Source: Pseudomonas sp. N40(2020)
GTDB taxonomy: Bacteria; Pseudomonadota; Gammaproteobacteria; Pseudomonadales; Pseudomonadaceae
Length of the DNA stretch: 64,000 nucleotides
Direction of reading: 5' to 3'
NCBI RefSeq assembly: GCF_014472415.1
Contig: NZ_JACSZV010000014.1
Location: forward strand, 52,958-116,957
Part shown: in pieces, positions 36,232 to 45,965 of the stretch
Layout of the letters: every line of letters starts with the position of its first letter
How positions within the stretch are numbered: the stretch's first letter is position 1
Position numbers and translations under genes: made by a program
The notes under the pieces: model-generated
The model's input: the letters and a program-made list of their open reading frames with translations, nothing else
Databases searched by the model: none
What the model was told of the DNA's origin: nothing

Positions 36232-37065
36232 TCAGAATTTTTCCGGCACACGTTTGAAGGGGTGATCCAGCTCCTGATAGTCACCGGGTTTCTGGCGTTT
36301 GGGCAGAATCACCGGCTCACGCTCGACTTCCTTGTACGGGATGCGGCTGAGCAGATCGGTGATGATGTTCAAGCGTGCCCGGCGCTTGTCGTTCGAATCA
36401 GCCACTCTCCACGGGGCGTGTTCGGAATCCGTTGCCGCAAACATGGCATCACGAGCCCGTGAATAGTCGTACCAGCGGCTGTAGGACTGGAGGTCCATGG
36501 GCGTCAGTTTCCAGATCTTGCGCCCGTCCTGGATACGCGCTTGAAGGCGTCGGGTCTGCTCCTGCTCACTTACCTCCAGCCAGTACTTGAGCAGGATCAC
36601 GCCGGAATCGACGATGGCACGCTCCACCGCCGGGACAGCGTTGAGGAAACCGTCCACCTGCTCTTCACTGCAAAATCCCATTACACGTTCGACGCCGGCA
36701 CGGTTGTACCAACTGCGATCAAAAATCACCACCTCGCCGGCGGCCGGCAAGTGTGGAAGGTACCGTTGAATATACATCTGACTTTTTTCGCGATCAGTCG
36801 GTGCCGGCAGCGCTACGACACGGAAGACCCGCGGACTGACACGTTCGGTCAGCGCCTTGATCGTACCGCCCTTGCCTGCACCATCGCGACCCTCGAAAAC
36901 GATGCAGATCTTGATGCCCTTGGCCTTGACCCATTCCTGAAGCTTCACCACCTCGATATGCAGGCGGCGCAACTGCTCGAGATAATCCTTGTTTTTCAGC
37001 TTTGCCGGTGCAATGGCGCGGTGTTTGGCGGTTTTTTTCTTGTCCTTGTCTTTTACCTTTGCCAT
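36232..37065 (-). CDS. ppk2: Polyphosphate kinase 2 family protein
   Basis: A 277-residue class I PPK2 that phosphorylates nucleoside diphosphates using polyphosphate. Walker A FEGRDGAGKGG and the Walker-B-like lid segment VIFDRSWYNRAGVE are intact, with KYWLEVSEQEQ and IWKLTPMDLQS further on. Start 37065 (MAKVKDKDKKK) has GAGG nine bases upstream; the longer form at 37080 would swallow that site. The lysine-rich N-terminus is common in the family. The Ppx/GppA gene at 27908 acts on the same polymer. Confidence 0.92.
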   Translation of the reverse strand: MAKVKDKDKKKTAKHRAIAPAKLKNKDYLEQLRRLHIEVVKLQEWVKAKGIKICIVFEGRDGAGKGGTIKALTERVSPRVFRVVALPAPTDREKSQMYIQRYLPHLPAAGEVVIFDRSWYNRAGVERVMGFCSEEQVDGFLNAVPAVERAIVDSGVILLKYWLEVSEQEQTRRLQARIQDGRKIWKLTPMDLQSYSRWYDYSRARDAMFAATDSEHAPWRVADSNDKRRARLNIITDLLSRIPYKEVEREPVILPKRQKPGDYQELDHPFKRVPEKF

Positions 37066-37158
37066 AACCCAACACCTCATCTAATCGTCGGTAGCTGAAC
37101 AGCGTAGGTGCAGAGGCTGTTTTAGGCCAATGACGCCGCTCTTCTCGCCCTCTACGAC

Positions 37159-38157
37159 CTATGGGTCTACCTGCGCCATCAGTTCCGGCACCGACTCCGG
37201 CCGTTTGGCATAACGCTGCGCCAGCACCGCACAGACCATCAGTTGAATCTGGTGGAACAGCATCAGCGGCAAAATCAGCACGCCGATGGTGCTGCCGGCA
37301 AACAACACCTGAGCCATCGGCACGCCAGTGGCCAAGCTCTTTTTCGAGCCGCAGAACAGGATGGTGATGCGGTCTTCCTGGCTGAAGCCAAACGCCTTGC
37401 CCAACAGCGTCGATGCCACCAGCACCAGTGCCAGCAAGATGCAGCAGACCAGCACCAGGCCCAACAGATCAACGACTGGAATCTGACGCCAGATACCCTC
37501 GTTGACCGCCTCGCTGAACGCACCGTAGACCACCAGCAGAATCGAGCCCTGATCGACAAACTTCAGCCAATTCTTGTTACGCCCCACCCACGCGCCAATC
37601 CAGCGACGGGCGATTTGACCGGCAATGAATGGCAGCAGCAGTTGCATGCTGATTTTCAGGATCGCATCGAGGGTCGAACCGCCGTCGCCATGCACATTGA
37701 GCAGCAGTGTCACCAGTAACGGCGTCAGGAAAATCCCGAACAGGCTGGACGCGGCCGCGCTGCAAATTGCAGCCGGAATATTGCCCCGGGCCAGCGAAGT
37801 GAAGGCAATCGCTGACTGCACAGTGGCCGGCAACGCGCAGAGGTAAAGCATGCCCATGTACAACTGGTCGCCGATCAATGGCGACAGCAGCGGTTTCAGC
37901 GCCAGCCCCAATAGCGGGAAAAGGACAAAAGTCAGGCCGAACACCAACAGGTGCAGGCGCCAATGGCCCGCACCGGCGATGATCGATTCCCGCGACAGTT
38001 TGGCGCCGTGCAGGAAAAACAGCAGCGCGATGGCAATGTTGGTCAGCCAGCCGAAGCCGACCGCGACCTGACCGCTGGCGGGCAGAAAGCTGGCTAGCAG
38101 CACGACGCCTATCAGCGTCAGGGTGAAATTGTCGGGGAGGAATCTTGGGCGCGTCAT
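37159..38157 (-). CDS. Bile acid:sodium symporter family (SBF/YfeH-like) transporter
   Basis: A 332-residue membrane protein with about ten helices. ALLFFLHGAKLSRESI, LCALPATVQSAIAFTSLARG and CGSKKSLATGVPMA are the conserved segments of the SBF-like CPA family, the last forming part of the substrate/Na+ crossover. The substrate is not predictable. It is divergent from an AraC-family regulator at 38242, which likely controls it. Confidence 0.85.
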   Translation of the reverse strand: MTRPRFLPDNFTLTLIGVVLLASFLPASGQVAVGFGWLTNIAIALLFFLHGAKLSRESIIAGAGHWRLHLLVFGLTFVLFPLLGLALKPLLSPLIGDQLYMGMLYLCALPATVQSAIAFTSLARGNIPAAICSAAASSLFGIFLTPLLVTLLLNVHGDGGSTLDAILKISMQLLLPFIAGQIARRWIGAWVGRNKNWLKFVDQGSILLVVYGAFSEAVNEGIWRQIPVVDLLGLVLVCCILLALVLVASTLLGKAFGFSQEDRITILFCGSKKSLATGVPMAQVLFAGSTIGVLILPLMLFHQIQLMVCAVLAQRYAKRPESVPELMAQVDP

Positions 38158-38241
38158 GATGTGTTTATCCGGGGGTTGCCAGTGCGTGACGACGACTCTA
38201 ACGTGACAGCCAATTACCGACTAACGCCGAAGAGCCTTCAG

Positions 38242-39030
38242 ATGCCGCCTAAAGGACATGACAAAAGTATCCGGCGCAGTATTCCCGGGCTGCCAAGCCT
38301 GCCACGCCCGCTGTACGGACGCACCGAATCGCTGCCCAATCGCGCACTGACCCGGCGCCACAGTCATCCTTGGGTGCAACTCTCCTACGCAATTCAGGGT
38401 GTGCTTGAGGTGCAGACCAGCGCTGGGCGGTTCGTTGCGCCGCCGGAGCGCGCGGTGTGGATTCCGGCCGGCGTACCGCATCGGGTATTCAGCTCGCCAC
38501 ATACCGAGATGCGCAGCCTGTACATCGATTGCAGCGTCGTCGGTTGGGCGGTTGAGCATTGCCATGTGCTCGGCGTCAGCGATTTGCTCAGGGAACTGAT
38601 CCGTGCGTTCAGTCAGGTGCCGGTGGAATACGACCAGAACGGCGCGCATGGGCGCCTTGCGCAGGTGATCCTCGATCAACTGGTCGATGCCCCGCACATT
38701 GACCTGATGCTGCCGTTGCCGCAGGACCCGCGCTTGCGGCAGATCTACCAAAGCCTGGAGCAACGCCCGGAACAGCAAACCACGCTGAGCCACTGGAGCG
38801 AGAAACTCGGCGTCACCGAAAAAACCCTCACGCGTCTGTTTTTGCGCGACACCGGCCTGACCTTCCGCGCCTGGCGCCAGCGCCTGCGCCTGCTCGGCGC
38901 CCTGACACCGCTGGAGAAAGGCGAGCGCGTCACGGACGTCGCGCTGGCCTGTGGTTATGACTCGACGTCGGCGTTTATCGCGGCGTTTCGTCAACAGTTT
39001 GGGGAAACGCCGGGGGAGTTTTTTCGTTGA
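38242..39030 (+). CDS. AraC-family transcriptional regulator with cupin sensor domain
   Basis: A 262-residue protein. The cupin N-terminus shows RRHSHPWVQLSYAIQGVLEV and the C-terminal double HTH shows LGVTEKTLTRLFLRDTGLTF and VTDVALACGYDSTSAFIAAF. ATG 38242 is preferred; a GTG at 38161 would add 27 residues without domain similarity and would overlap the divergent promoter of the transporter at 37159-38157, its probable target. Confidence 0.82.
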   Translation: MPPKGHDKSIRRSIPGLPSLPRPLYGRTESLPNRALTRRHSHPWVQLSYAIQGVLEVQTSAGRFVAPPERAVWIPAGVPHRVFSSPHTEMRSLYIDCSVVGWAVEHCHVLGVSDLLRELIRAFSQVPVEYDQNGAHGRLAQVILDQLVDAPHIDLMLPLPQDPRLRQIYQSLEQRPEQQTTLSHWSEKLGVTEKTLTRLFLRDTGLTFRAWRQRLRLLGALTPLEKGERVTDVALACGYDSTSAFIAAFRQQFGETPGEFFR

Positions 39031-39202
39031 GGCGCCAAACATGTTTTCCGGAAAACGAGCAAGCATCGGGTTGCCGCTTTACCCCCCGACACTTCGGTTT
39101 TATCGAACTCTGACCAAGAAATAAACGATTTTTCTTTGCCACAAACTCGTCGTTAGCATGGCCTCGTCTGACCCTCTTACAACCAAAGACAGGGAGCGTG
39201 AC

Positions 39203-40183
39203 ATGCCAGCCACGAACATCAATATCGGCGAACCCTGGATGTGGGGTGCCTTCATCGTCTTCGTTCTTGCCATGCTGGCATTGGATTTGTTTGTGTTCGG
39301 GGGGCGCAAGGCGCATCGGGTATCCGTTCGCGAGGCCTTGGCCTGGGTCATTGCCTGGTGCTTGTTGGCCCTGTCGTTCGCAGCCCTGCTTTGGTGGTAT
39401 CTGCACGGCACGTTCGGCGGCGAAATCGCCCGACAGAAAACCCTGGAATTCCTCACCGGTTATCTGATCGAGCAATCGCTGTCGATCGACAACATGTTCA
39501 TCTTCGTAATGATCTTCAGCTACTTCGCAGTGCCGCCGGAATTGCAGCGCCGGGTGTTGCTGTACGGTGTGCTTGGGGCAATCGTGATGCGCGCGGTGAT
39601 GATTTTCGCCGGTGTGTGGCTGGTCTCGCAGTTTGAATGGCTTCTGTATGCCTTCGGCGTGTTCCTGATCATCACCGGGATCAAGATGCTGGTGTTCGCC
39701 GATCAGCAGCCGGATCTGGAAAAAAATCCTTTATTACGCTGGGTGCGCGGGCATCTGCGCGTCACCAGCGGTTTTCATGGCGAACGGTTTTTCGTGTTGC
39801 AGAACGGCGTACGCTGGGCAACGCCAATGTTCCTGGTGCTGGTGCTGATTGAGGCCAGCGATCTGATGTTTGCGGTCGACAGCATCCCGGCGATCTTCGC
39901 CGTCACCACTGACCCGTTTATCGTCTTCACCTCGAACATCTTCGCGATCATGGGCCTGCGCGCGCTGTACTTCCTGCTGGCGGACATGGCCGACCGCTTT
40001 CATCTGCTCAAGTACGGCTTGGCGATTGTGCTGGTATTCATTGGCGGCAAGATGACCCTGATGCCGTGGTTTCACATGCCGGTGGAGTGGTCGCTGGCGG
40101 TGGTGGGTGGGGTGATCCTGGGGTCGGTGTTGTTGAGTCTGCTGCTGACCAGAGACAAAACGCCGGAGAACCAGTCGCCATAA
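39203..40183 (+). CDS. TerC/Alx-family integral membrane protein
   Basis: A 326-residue protein with about nine helices. EQSLSIDNMFIFVMIFSYF and EASDLMFAVDSIPAIFAVT carry the paired acidic (S/D)xDN and AVDS motifs of the TerC family. Members export Mn2+ or act in metallation of secreted proteins. ATG 39203 follows AGGGAG at good spacing. Some alx/terC genes are controlled by a yybP-ykoY manganese riboswitch; I looked at 39031-39202 and do not see its core. Confidence 0.88.
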   Translation: MPATNINIGEPWMWGAFIVFVLAMLALDLFVFGGRKAHRVSVREALAWVIAWCLLALSFAALLWWYLHGTFGGEIARQKTLEFLTGYLIEQSLSIDNMFIFVMIFSYFAVPPELQRRVLLYGVLGAIVMRAVMIFAGVWLVSQFEWLLYAFGVFLIITGIKMLVFADQQPDLEKNPLLRWVRGHLRVTSGFHGERFFVLQNGVRWATPMFLVLVLIEASDLMFAVDSIPAIFAVTTDPFIVFTSNIFAIMGLRALYFLLADMADRFHLLKYGLAIVLVFIGGKMTLMPWFHMPVEWSLAVVGGVILGSVLLSLLLTRDKTPENQSP

Positions 40184-40219
40184 GCCCCTGTGCGAGTAAG
40201 CCTGCTCATTTCCCGGCAA

Positions 40220-40681
40220 TCAGCTCTGCTTGTACCCGCGCACTTCATCAACGCCACGGTTAGCCAACTGGTCAGCCCGCTCGTTGCCGTGATGGCCAAT
40301 GTGTCCGCGCACCCACTTCCACGTGACCTTGTGGCGGTTGACCTGCTCATCCAGCTCTTTCCACAGATCAGCGTTCTTCACCGGTTCCTTGGCAGCGGTT
40401 TTCCAGCCGCGCTTCTTCCAGTTGGCCATCCACTCGTTGATGCCCTTCATGACGTACTGCGAGTCGGTCACCAGCAGCACTTCACATGGTCGCTTCAAAG
40501 CTTCAAGGCCGCGAATGGCGCCGAGCAGTTCCATGCGGTTGTTGGTTGTGTTGGCTTCGCCGCCCCACAACTCCTTCTCAACGCCCTTGCACACCAGCAA
40601 AGCACCCCAGCCACCCGGGCCAGGGTTGCCCTTGCAGGCGCCATCGGTGAACAGTTCTACGTTATCGACGCTTTCGCTCAT
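40220..40681 (-). CDS. rnhA: Ribonuclease HI
   Basis: A 153-residue enzyme that degrades the RNA strand of RNA-DNA hybrids. The catalytic residues D13 ([15 protein letters not shown]), E51 (NRMELLGAI), D73 (VTDSQYV) and D137 (NERADQLA) are all present, as is the basic protrusion ([10 protein letters not shown]). The rnhA - methyltransferase - gloB order is conserved in gamma-proteobacteria. Confidence 0.97.
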   Translation of the reverse strand: MSESVDNVELFTDGACKGNPGPGGWGALLVCKGVEKELWGGEANTTNNRMELLGAIRGLEALKRPCEVLLVTDSQYVMKGINEWMANWKKRGWKTAAKEPVKNADLWKELDEQVNRHKVTWKWVRGHIGHHGNERADQLANRGVDEVRGYKQS

Positions 40682-40773
40682 GCCAATCTATCCAGAAAAA
40701 ATACATGCCTCGCCAATCGCGGATTGACGATGACCGCGGCCGGAGCAGGTCCGGCCACTGTAAAAAAGAAGGT

Positions 40774-41532
40774 TTACGGTTCGATGCGGCGGCGGTTGAC
40801 CTTGGCCATCGGCAGCGGAATCAGCTTGCCCATCGGCTCGCGACGCTCCTGACGCAGGGGCCGCAGCCCGACCACAATCTTGCGCGCCACCAATAAATAG
40901 AAGCCACCGCCCGACAGTTGCCAGTCACCGGCCTTGCGTTCCCAGCCTGCCAGTCGGGCCTGCCACTTGGGCGACGCAAGCGGCGGACGATAGCACCCGA
41001 AGCGGCGTTTCTCCAGCGCAAAACCCAGCAGATTGAGCCAGTCGGCGACCCGCGACGGCGAGATGCAACGGGCCTGGCGCAACGCATCATGGGCGAATAC
41101 ATGACGCAGGCCCCAGGTGCTCCATGGGTTGATTCCGATGATCAGCAGGTGCCCGCCGGGGCGCACGCTGCTCGCGGCTTCGCGCAACAGGCCATGGGGC
41201 GACAGGCAGAAATCCAGACCATGCTGCATGACCACCACATCGGCGGCGTGTTCGCTCAATGGCCACGCCTGCTCTTCGCAGACGATCTCGACACCCGGCA
41301 GCGGTGCACCGAGCCGCACGTTGCGCTGCACTTGCGGTGCCGACGGCGGGGTGTCGGCCGATGGGCCGTAATGCACGAGATAGCCGCCAAAGAAGCGGCC
41401 CAACTCGTCTTCGAGCATGCGCCGCTCTTCATCCAACAGAAATTGCCCGAGCGGGCCCGACAGCCATTCACGGGCGGCGCTGATCAACGCCAGCCAGTCC
41501 GGATCAGCCTGAGCGAACGCTTTATCGGTCAT
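40774..41532 (-). CDS. Class I SAM-dependent methyltransferase, YafS-like
   Basis: A 252-residue Rossmann-fold methyltransferase domain of the Methyltransf_11 type: DVVVMQHGLDFCLSPHGLLR and VRPGGHLLIIGINPWSTWG are motifs II and III. The usual glycine-rich motif I is replaced by a degenerate stretch. It lies between rnhA and gloB, divergent from gloB, exactly where E. coli has yafS. ATG 41532 has GGAG six bases upstream. Confidence 0.82.
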   Translation of the reverse strand: MTDKAFAQADPDWLALISAAREWLSGPLGQFLLDEERRMLEDELGRFFGGYLVHYGPSADTPPSAPQVQRNVRLGAPLPGVEIVCEEQAWPLSEHAADVVVMQHGLDFCLSPHGLLREAASSVRPGGHLLIIGINPWSTWGLRHVFAHDALRQARCISPSRVADWLNLLGFALEKRRFGCYRPPLASPKWQARLAGWERKAGDWQLSGGGFYLLVARKIVVGLRPLRQERREPMGKLIPLPMAKVNRRRIEP

Positions 41533-41598
41533 GTCATTCTCCAACGCGCCAGGAACTACTAAGATGCGCCAATGTTTTCCGCTTGGCGAATTCCGACG

Positions 41599-42366
41599 AT
41601 GATACAGATCAGTGCCCTGCCCGCGTTCACCGACAACTACATCTGGTTGTTACAGGATCACCGTACCCAGCGCTGCGCCGTGGTCGACCCGGGCGATGCC
41701 GCGCCCGTACAGGCTTGGCTAGCGGCGCATCCAGGCTGGGTGCTGAGTGACATCCTGATCACCCACCATCATCATGACCACGTTGGCGGCGTCGAGCGCC
41801 TGAAGCAGGCCAGCGGCGCGACCGTTTATGGTCCGGCCAGCGAAAACATCCCGGCGCGCGATATTGCCCTCAAGGACAACGACAAGGTCAGCGTGCTCGG
41901 CTGGGACTTCGATGTCTATGCCGTGCCCGGTCACACCTTGGGACACATTGCCTATTACCACCACGGCCTGCTGTTCTGCGGCGACACGCTGTTTGCCGCC
42001 GGGTGCGGCCGGTTGTTCGAAGGCACCCCGGAGCAGATGCATCATTCGCTCGGCCGCCTCGCCGCCTTGCCAGAAGATACGCTGGTCTACTGCACCCATG
42101 AATACACCCTGAGCAATCTGAAGTTTGCCGCAGCGGTCGAGCCGGGCAACCCGGACATTGCCGCCCGTCTGGAAAAAGTCACCCAGCAACGGCAAAACGG
42201 TGTCATGACCCTGCCCTCGACCCTGGCCCTGGAAAAGCTTACAAATCCGTTTTTGCGCACCACTGAAACATTAGTTACACAAAAAGTGGACGAACGGGCA
42301 GGCGCTCAAAACCGGGCGCCGAGTGAGGTTTTTGCGGCTCTGCGGGCATGGAAAGATACGTTCTAA
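41599..42366 (+). CDS. gloB: Hydroxyacylglutathione hydrolase (glyoxalase II)
   Basis: A 255-residue metallo-beta-lactamase-fold thioesterase that hydrolyses S-lactoylglutathione in methylglyoxal detoxification. The metal motif [30 protein letters not shown] (third His/Asp ligands) and [14 protein letters not shown] identify GloB. The start ATG 41599 gives [18 protein letters not shown], the usual N-terminus. It is divergent from the methyltransferase. Confidence 0.95.
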   Translation: MIQISALPAFTDNYIWLLQDHRTQRCAVVDPGDAAPVQAWLAAHPGWVLSDILITHHHHDHVGGVERLKQASGATVYGPASENIPARDIALKDNDKVSVLGWDFDVYAVPGHTLGHIAYYHHGLLFCGDTLFAAGCGRLFEGTPEQMHHSLGRLAALPEDTLVYCTHEYTLSNLKFAAAVEPGNPDIAARLEKVTQQRQNGVMTLPSTLALEKLTNPFLRTTETLVTQKVDERAGAQNRAPSEVFAALRAWKDTF

Positions 42367-42465
42367 GTGCCTCGACGCCGGGTCCAAAAATTCTGAATGG
42401 TTGACCGCAGGGGGTGCGCTTTCTAGAATCGCCCGACATTTTTGCCCGGAACTTACTTCCAGCCA

Positions 42466-43929
42466 ATGTCGTCATCCATACGTAAGTCCGTCAATTCAGA
42501 CGCATTGACCCGCTTGGCGCAAGCCATCGCGGTGGCTGTGTCCGCCACGCTGGCGGGCTGTTCCAGCCATGCTCCGCAGACTGAAGCGACGCATACGCCG
42601 AACATCGCTGCGCGAGCCAAGCAGAAGCCGATATGGCTGACCGAGAAGCCCAGCCCACAGGTTCCCCAGGACATCTGGGAACGCATGCGCCAGGGTTTCC
42701 AGCTGCAGGAAGGTCTGGGCGTGAACCCGCGAATCGAGCAGCAGCGCCTGTGGTTCGCCAGTAATCCCTCTTTTCTCGAGAATGCCGGCGAGCGCGGCAG
42801 CCTCTACATTCATTACATCGTCGAACGCCTCGAAGAACGCAACATGCCGCTGGAACTCGCCCTGCTGCCGGTGATTGAAAGCGCCTACAACCCGATGGCC
42901 TATTCCCGGGCCAACGCGGTGGGTCTCTGGCAATTCATCCCTTCCACGGGACGTTACTTCAACTTGCGTCAGACCCGCTTCTACGACGGCCGTCGCGACA
43001 TCACCGCCTCGACCACCGCGGCGATGGATTACCTGACCCGTCTGCACGACATGTTCAACGGCGACTGGTTGCTGGCGCTGGCGGCTTACAACGCCGGTGA
43101 AGGCACGGTCAGCCGCGCCATCGAGCGCAACGAGAAGCTCGGTTTGCCGACCGACTACTGGAACCTGCCGCTGCCGGCGGAAACCCAGGCGTACGTGCCG
43201 AAACTGCTGGCCCTGTCGCAAGTGGTGCTGGCGCCGGAAGCCTACGGCGTGAACCTCAACCCGATCGCCAACGAGCCGTACTTCCAGGTCGTCGAAATCA
43301 ACCAGCGCATGGACCTGTCCAAAGTCGCTGCCGTTGCCAACATCGATGAAGACGAACTGTTCCAGCTCAACCCGGCCTTCAAGCAGCGCACCACCATCGA
43401 CGGCCCTCAGCATTTGCTGGTGCCGACGTCCAAGGCGCAACTGCTGACCGCCAGCCTGCAGACCATGCGGCCTGACGAACTGATCAGCCCGCGCTCACTG
43501 AAACCGGTGTTTGAAGGCGCCGATCCTTCGGAAGTGGCGCAGCTAAAGCGCGCTTACCGCGTCAAGCGTGGCGACAACCTCGGCTCTATCGCCAAGGCCA
43601 ACAAGGTCGAAGTGAAGGACCTGCAACGCTGGAACAAACTGACCGGCAAAAACCTCAAGGTCGGCCAGACCCTGGTGATGCAGGACACCACCAAGCGCAC
43701 CCCATCGCGCAACAGTGGCCGGGTCAACACCGTGATCGCGGCCAACAGCAAGACCAAAGACAAAGGCGACAGCGCGCAGCAGACCCAGTACAAGGTCAAG
43801 CGCGGCGACACGTTGTATGTGGTCGCCAAGCGCTTCAACGTTGAGGTGCAACATCTCAAACGCTGGAATCCGGGTGCCGGAAAAGCGTTGAAGCCTGGGC
43901 AGATGCTCACGGTTTATCAGCCGCACTGA
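42466..43929 (+). CDS. mltD: Membrane-bound lytic murein transglycosylase D
   Basis: A 487-residue lipoprotein (lipobox LAGC, Cys32). The SLT domain (about 115-240) has catalytic Glu138 in PVIESAYNPMA, followed by NAVGLWQFIPSTGRYF and LALAAYNAGEGTV. Two LysM peptidoglycan-binding modules lie near the C-terminus (YRVKRGDNLGSIAKANKVEV and YKVKRGDTLYVVAKRFNVEV). It cleaves the MurNAc-GlcNAc bond to form 1,6-anhydro ends. Gene order gloB-mltD is conserved with E. coli. Confidence 0.95.
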   Translation: MSSSIRKSVNSDALTRLAQAIAVAVSATLAGCSSHAPQTEATHTPNIAARAKQKPIWLTEKPSPQVPQDIWERMRQGFQLQEGLGVNPRIEQQRLWFASNPSFLENAGERGSLYIHYIVERLEERNMPLELALLPVIESAYNPMAYSRANAVGLWQFIPSTGRYFNLRQTRFYDGRRDITASTTAAMDYLTRLHDMFNGDWLLALAAYNAGEGTVSRAIERNEKLGLPTDYWNLPLPAETQAYVPKLLALSQVVLAPEAYGVNLNPIANEPYFQVVEINQRMDLSKVAAVANIDEDELFQLNPAFKQRTTIDGPQHLLVPTSKAQLLTASLQTMRPDELISPRSLKPVFEGADPSEVAQLKRAYRVKRGDNLGSIAKANKVEVKDLQRWNKLTGKNLKVGQTLVMQDTTKRTPSRNSGRVNTVIAANSKTKDKGDSAQQTQYKVKRGDTLYVVAKRFNVEVQHLKRWNPGAGKALKPGQMLTVYQPH

Positions 43930-43943
43930 GTAGAAATCAAAAG

Positions 43944-44037
43944 ATCGTCCGATCGCGGCCCGAGCCTTCGGCAGCACCTGCATTGATCCCTGTAGGAGCT
44001 GCCGAAGGCGCGGGCCGCGATCGGACGATTTTTTTTT
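43944..44037. terminator. Long REP-derived inverted repeat with T tract
   Basis: Arms ATCGTCCGATCGCGGCCC... (43944-43975) and ...GGGCCGCGATCGGACGAT (43998-44029) pair over about 30 bases and are followed by nine Ts (44029-44037). The inner part is the GGAGCTGCCGAAGGC repeat class. It can terminate mltD transcription. Confidence 0.85.
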
Positions 44038-44132
44038 GCATTAACACTGCATTAACCGCCTATCTTTTTCCTGTCCATACAAGCTGTTACTGTACGGCCC
44101 ACAAAGCCCAAGCCGCCTGGATCGGATCTGAC

Positions 44133-45965
44133 TTGAAGCGTCCCCTCCTCCTGCTCCTGATCAGCCTGGCCTTGAGCTCACCCGCAAACGCGACGATTAC
44201 CGAAAGTCACGGTTATGCGCAGTTCGGCACGCTCAAGTACCCGGCCAGATTTACCCATTTCGACTGGGTCAACCCGCAAGCGCCCAAGGGCGGTACGTTG
44301 CGGGTGATGGCGTTTGGCACCTTCGATACGGTCAATCCGTACACGTTCAAGGGCAGCAGCCCTGTATCCACCGGGAATTTTCTTCAGTACGGCATTAACG
44401 AGCTGAACGAGCCGCTAATGGTCGGCACCGGCCAGTACTCGCCGTCCGGCGATGAACCGGCCTCCAGTTACGGCTTGATCGCGCAATCGGTTGAGTACAG
44501 CGAGGATCGCAGCTGGGTGGTGTTCAATCTGCGCCCTGAAGCACACTTTCACGATGGCACGCCGATCACCGCCTACGACGTGGCGTTCTCCTATCGCCTG
44601 CTGCTCAAGGAAGGCCACCCGCTATACCGCACGGCGCTACAGGAAGTGCTGCGGGTCGACATTCTCAACAAACAGCGCATCCGCTTCGTGCTCAAGCGCT
44701 CTGGCAATCCCCTGTTGATCCTGCGCCTCGGTGAACTGCCGGTGCTGGCGCAGCACTATTGGAAGGATCGCGACTTCAAGGCCACGACCTTCGAGCCGCC
44801 GCTGGGCAGTGGGCCGTATCGCATCACCTCGGTGACGCCGGGTCGCCAATTGATCTTCGAACGGGTCAAGGACTACTGGGGCAAGGACTTGCCGGTCAAT
44901 CGCGGCAAGTACAACTTCGATCGCATGGAGGTCGAGTTCTACCGCGACAGCGACGTGGCGTTCGAAGCGTTCAAGGCCGGTGAGTTCGACATCTACATCG
45001 AGCATCAAGCCAAGAATTGGGCCAACGGCTACAACTTCCCCGCCGTGCGCCGCGGCGAAGTGATCAAGGCGCAGATCCCGCATCAGATTCCGACCCAGAG
45101 TCAGGGCCTGTTCATGAACACCCGGCGCGCAACCTTCGCCGACGTCAAAACCCGCGAAGCCCTGGGCCTGATGTTCGATTTCGAGTGGACCAATCGCGCG
45201 CTGTTCAGCGACGCCTACAAACGCACCACCAGTTACTACCCCAACAGCGAATTCAGTGCCAGCGGCGTACCGGTCGGACATGAATGGCTGATGCTCAAGC
45301 CGTACAAGGATCAATTGCCGGCCAAACTGTTCACCGAACCGTTCACGTTGGCGCAGACCGACGGGCGCGGCATCCCGCGGGAAACCATGCGCAATGCCCT
45401 GGCGCTGCTGGCAGAGGCTGGCTGGAAGCTCAACGGTCAGCGCCTGCGCAACGCCGCTGGCCAGCCACTGAGTTTCGAACTGCTGCTGGTCAACCCGAAT
45501 CTGGAACGCATCCTTCAGCCGTATATCGAGAACCTCAAGAGTATCGGCATCGACGCCCGCCTGCGCACGGTAGACCGCGCACAGTACAAACAACGTCTGG
45601 ACCAGTTCGATTTCGACATGATCCTGATGACGCTCAACCAGACACTCAGCCCGGGCCTTGAGCAGTGGCAGTACTTCCATTCCAGTCAGGTCGGGGTCAA
45701 GGGCAGCAAGAATTACGCTGGCATCGCCAACCCGGTGGTCGATCACCTGCTTGAACAATTGCTCGCCGCGCAAACCCGCGATGAGCAGGTCGCCGCCGGC
45801 AAGGCCCTCGACCGCGTGCTGCTCTGGCAGCACTACATCATTCCCAACTGGTACATCAATTATCACCGTCTGGCCTACCGCAACCGGTTGGCCTTCGTCA
45901 CCACGCCGCCCTACACCCTGGGCCTGAGTGCATGGTGGCTGAAGTCTTCGGAGAAAGATCAATGA
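44133..45965 (+). CDS. ABC transporter family 5 solute-binding protein, YejA-like (first copy)
   Basis: A 610-residue periplasmic protein starting at TTG 44133; the predicted signal peptide (KRPLLLLLISLALSSPANA) directly follows, and nothing protein-like is upstream. FTHFDWVNPQAPKGGTLRVM and [20 protein letters not shown] are the SBP family 5/YejA hallmarks. YejA binds peptides for the YejBEF importer, the microcin C entry route in E. coli. It overlaps a second yejA-like gene (ATGA), so two binding proteins feed one importer. Confidence 0.88.
   Translation: MKRPLLLLLISLALSSPANATITESHGYAQFGTLKYPARFTHFDWVNPQAPKGGTLRVMAFGTFDTVNPYTFKGSSPVSTGNFLQYGINELNEPLMVGTGQYSPSGDEPASSYGLIAQSVEYSEDRSWVVFNLRPEAHFHDGTPITAYDVAFSYRLLLKEGHPLYRTALQEVLRVDILNKQRIRFVLKRSGNPLLILRLGELPVLAQHYWKDRDFKATTFEPPLGSGPYRITSVTPGRQLIFERVKDYWGKDLPVNRGKYNFDRMEVEFYRDSDVAFEAFKAGEFDIYIEHQAKNWANGYNFPAVRRGEVIKAQIPHQIPTQSQGLFMNTRRATFADVKTREALGLMFDFEWTNRALFSDAYKRTTSYYPNSEFSASGVPVGHEWLMLKPYKDQLPAKLFTEPFTLAQTDGRGIPRETMRNALALLAEAGWKLNGQRLRNAAGQPLSFELLLVNPNLERILQPYIENLKSIGIDARLRTVDRAQYKQRLDQFDFDMILMTLNQTLSPGLEQWQYFHSSQVGVKGSKNYAGIANPVVDHLLEQLLAAQTRDEQVAAGKALDRVLLWQHYIIPNWYINYHRLAYRNRLAFVTTPPYTLGLSAWWLKSSEKDQ

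Noticed and set aside
39031..39202. yybP-ykoY manganese riboswitch ahead of the TerC-family gene
   Set aside because: I looked for the conserved core because alx/terC genes often carry it, but no matching stems are visible.
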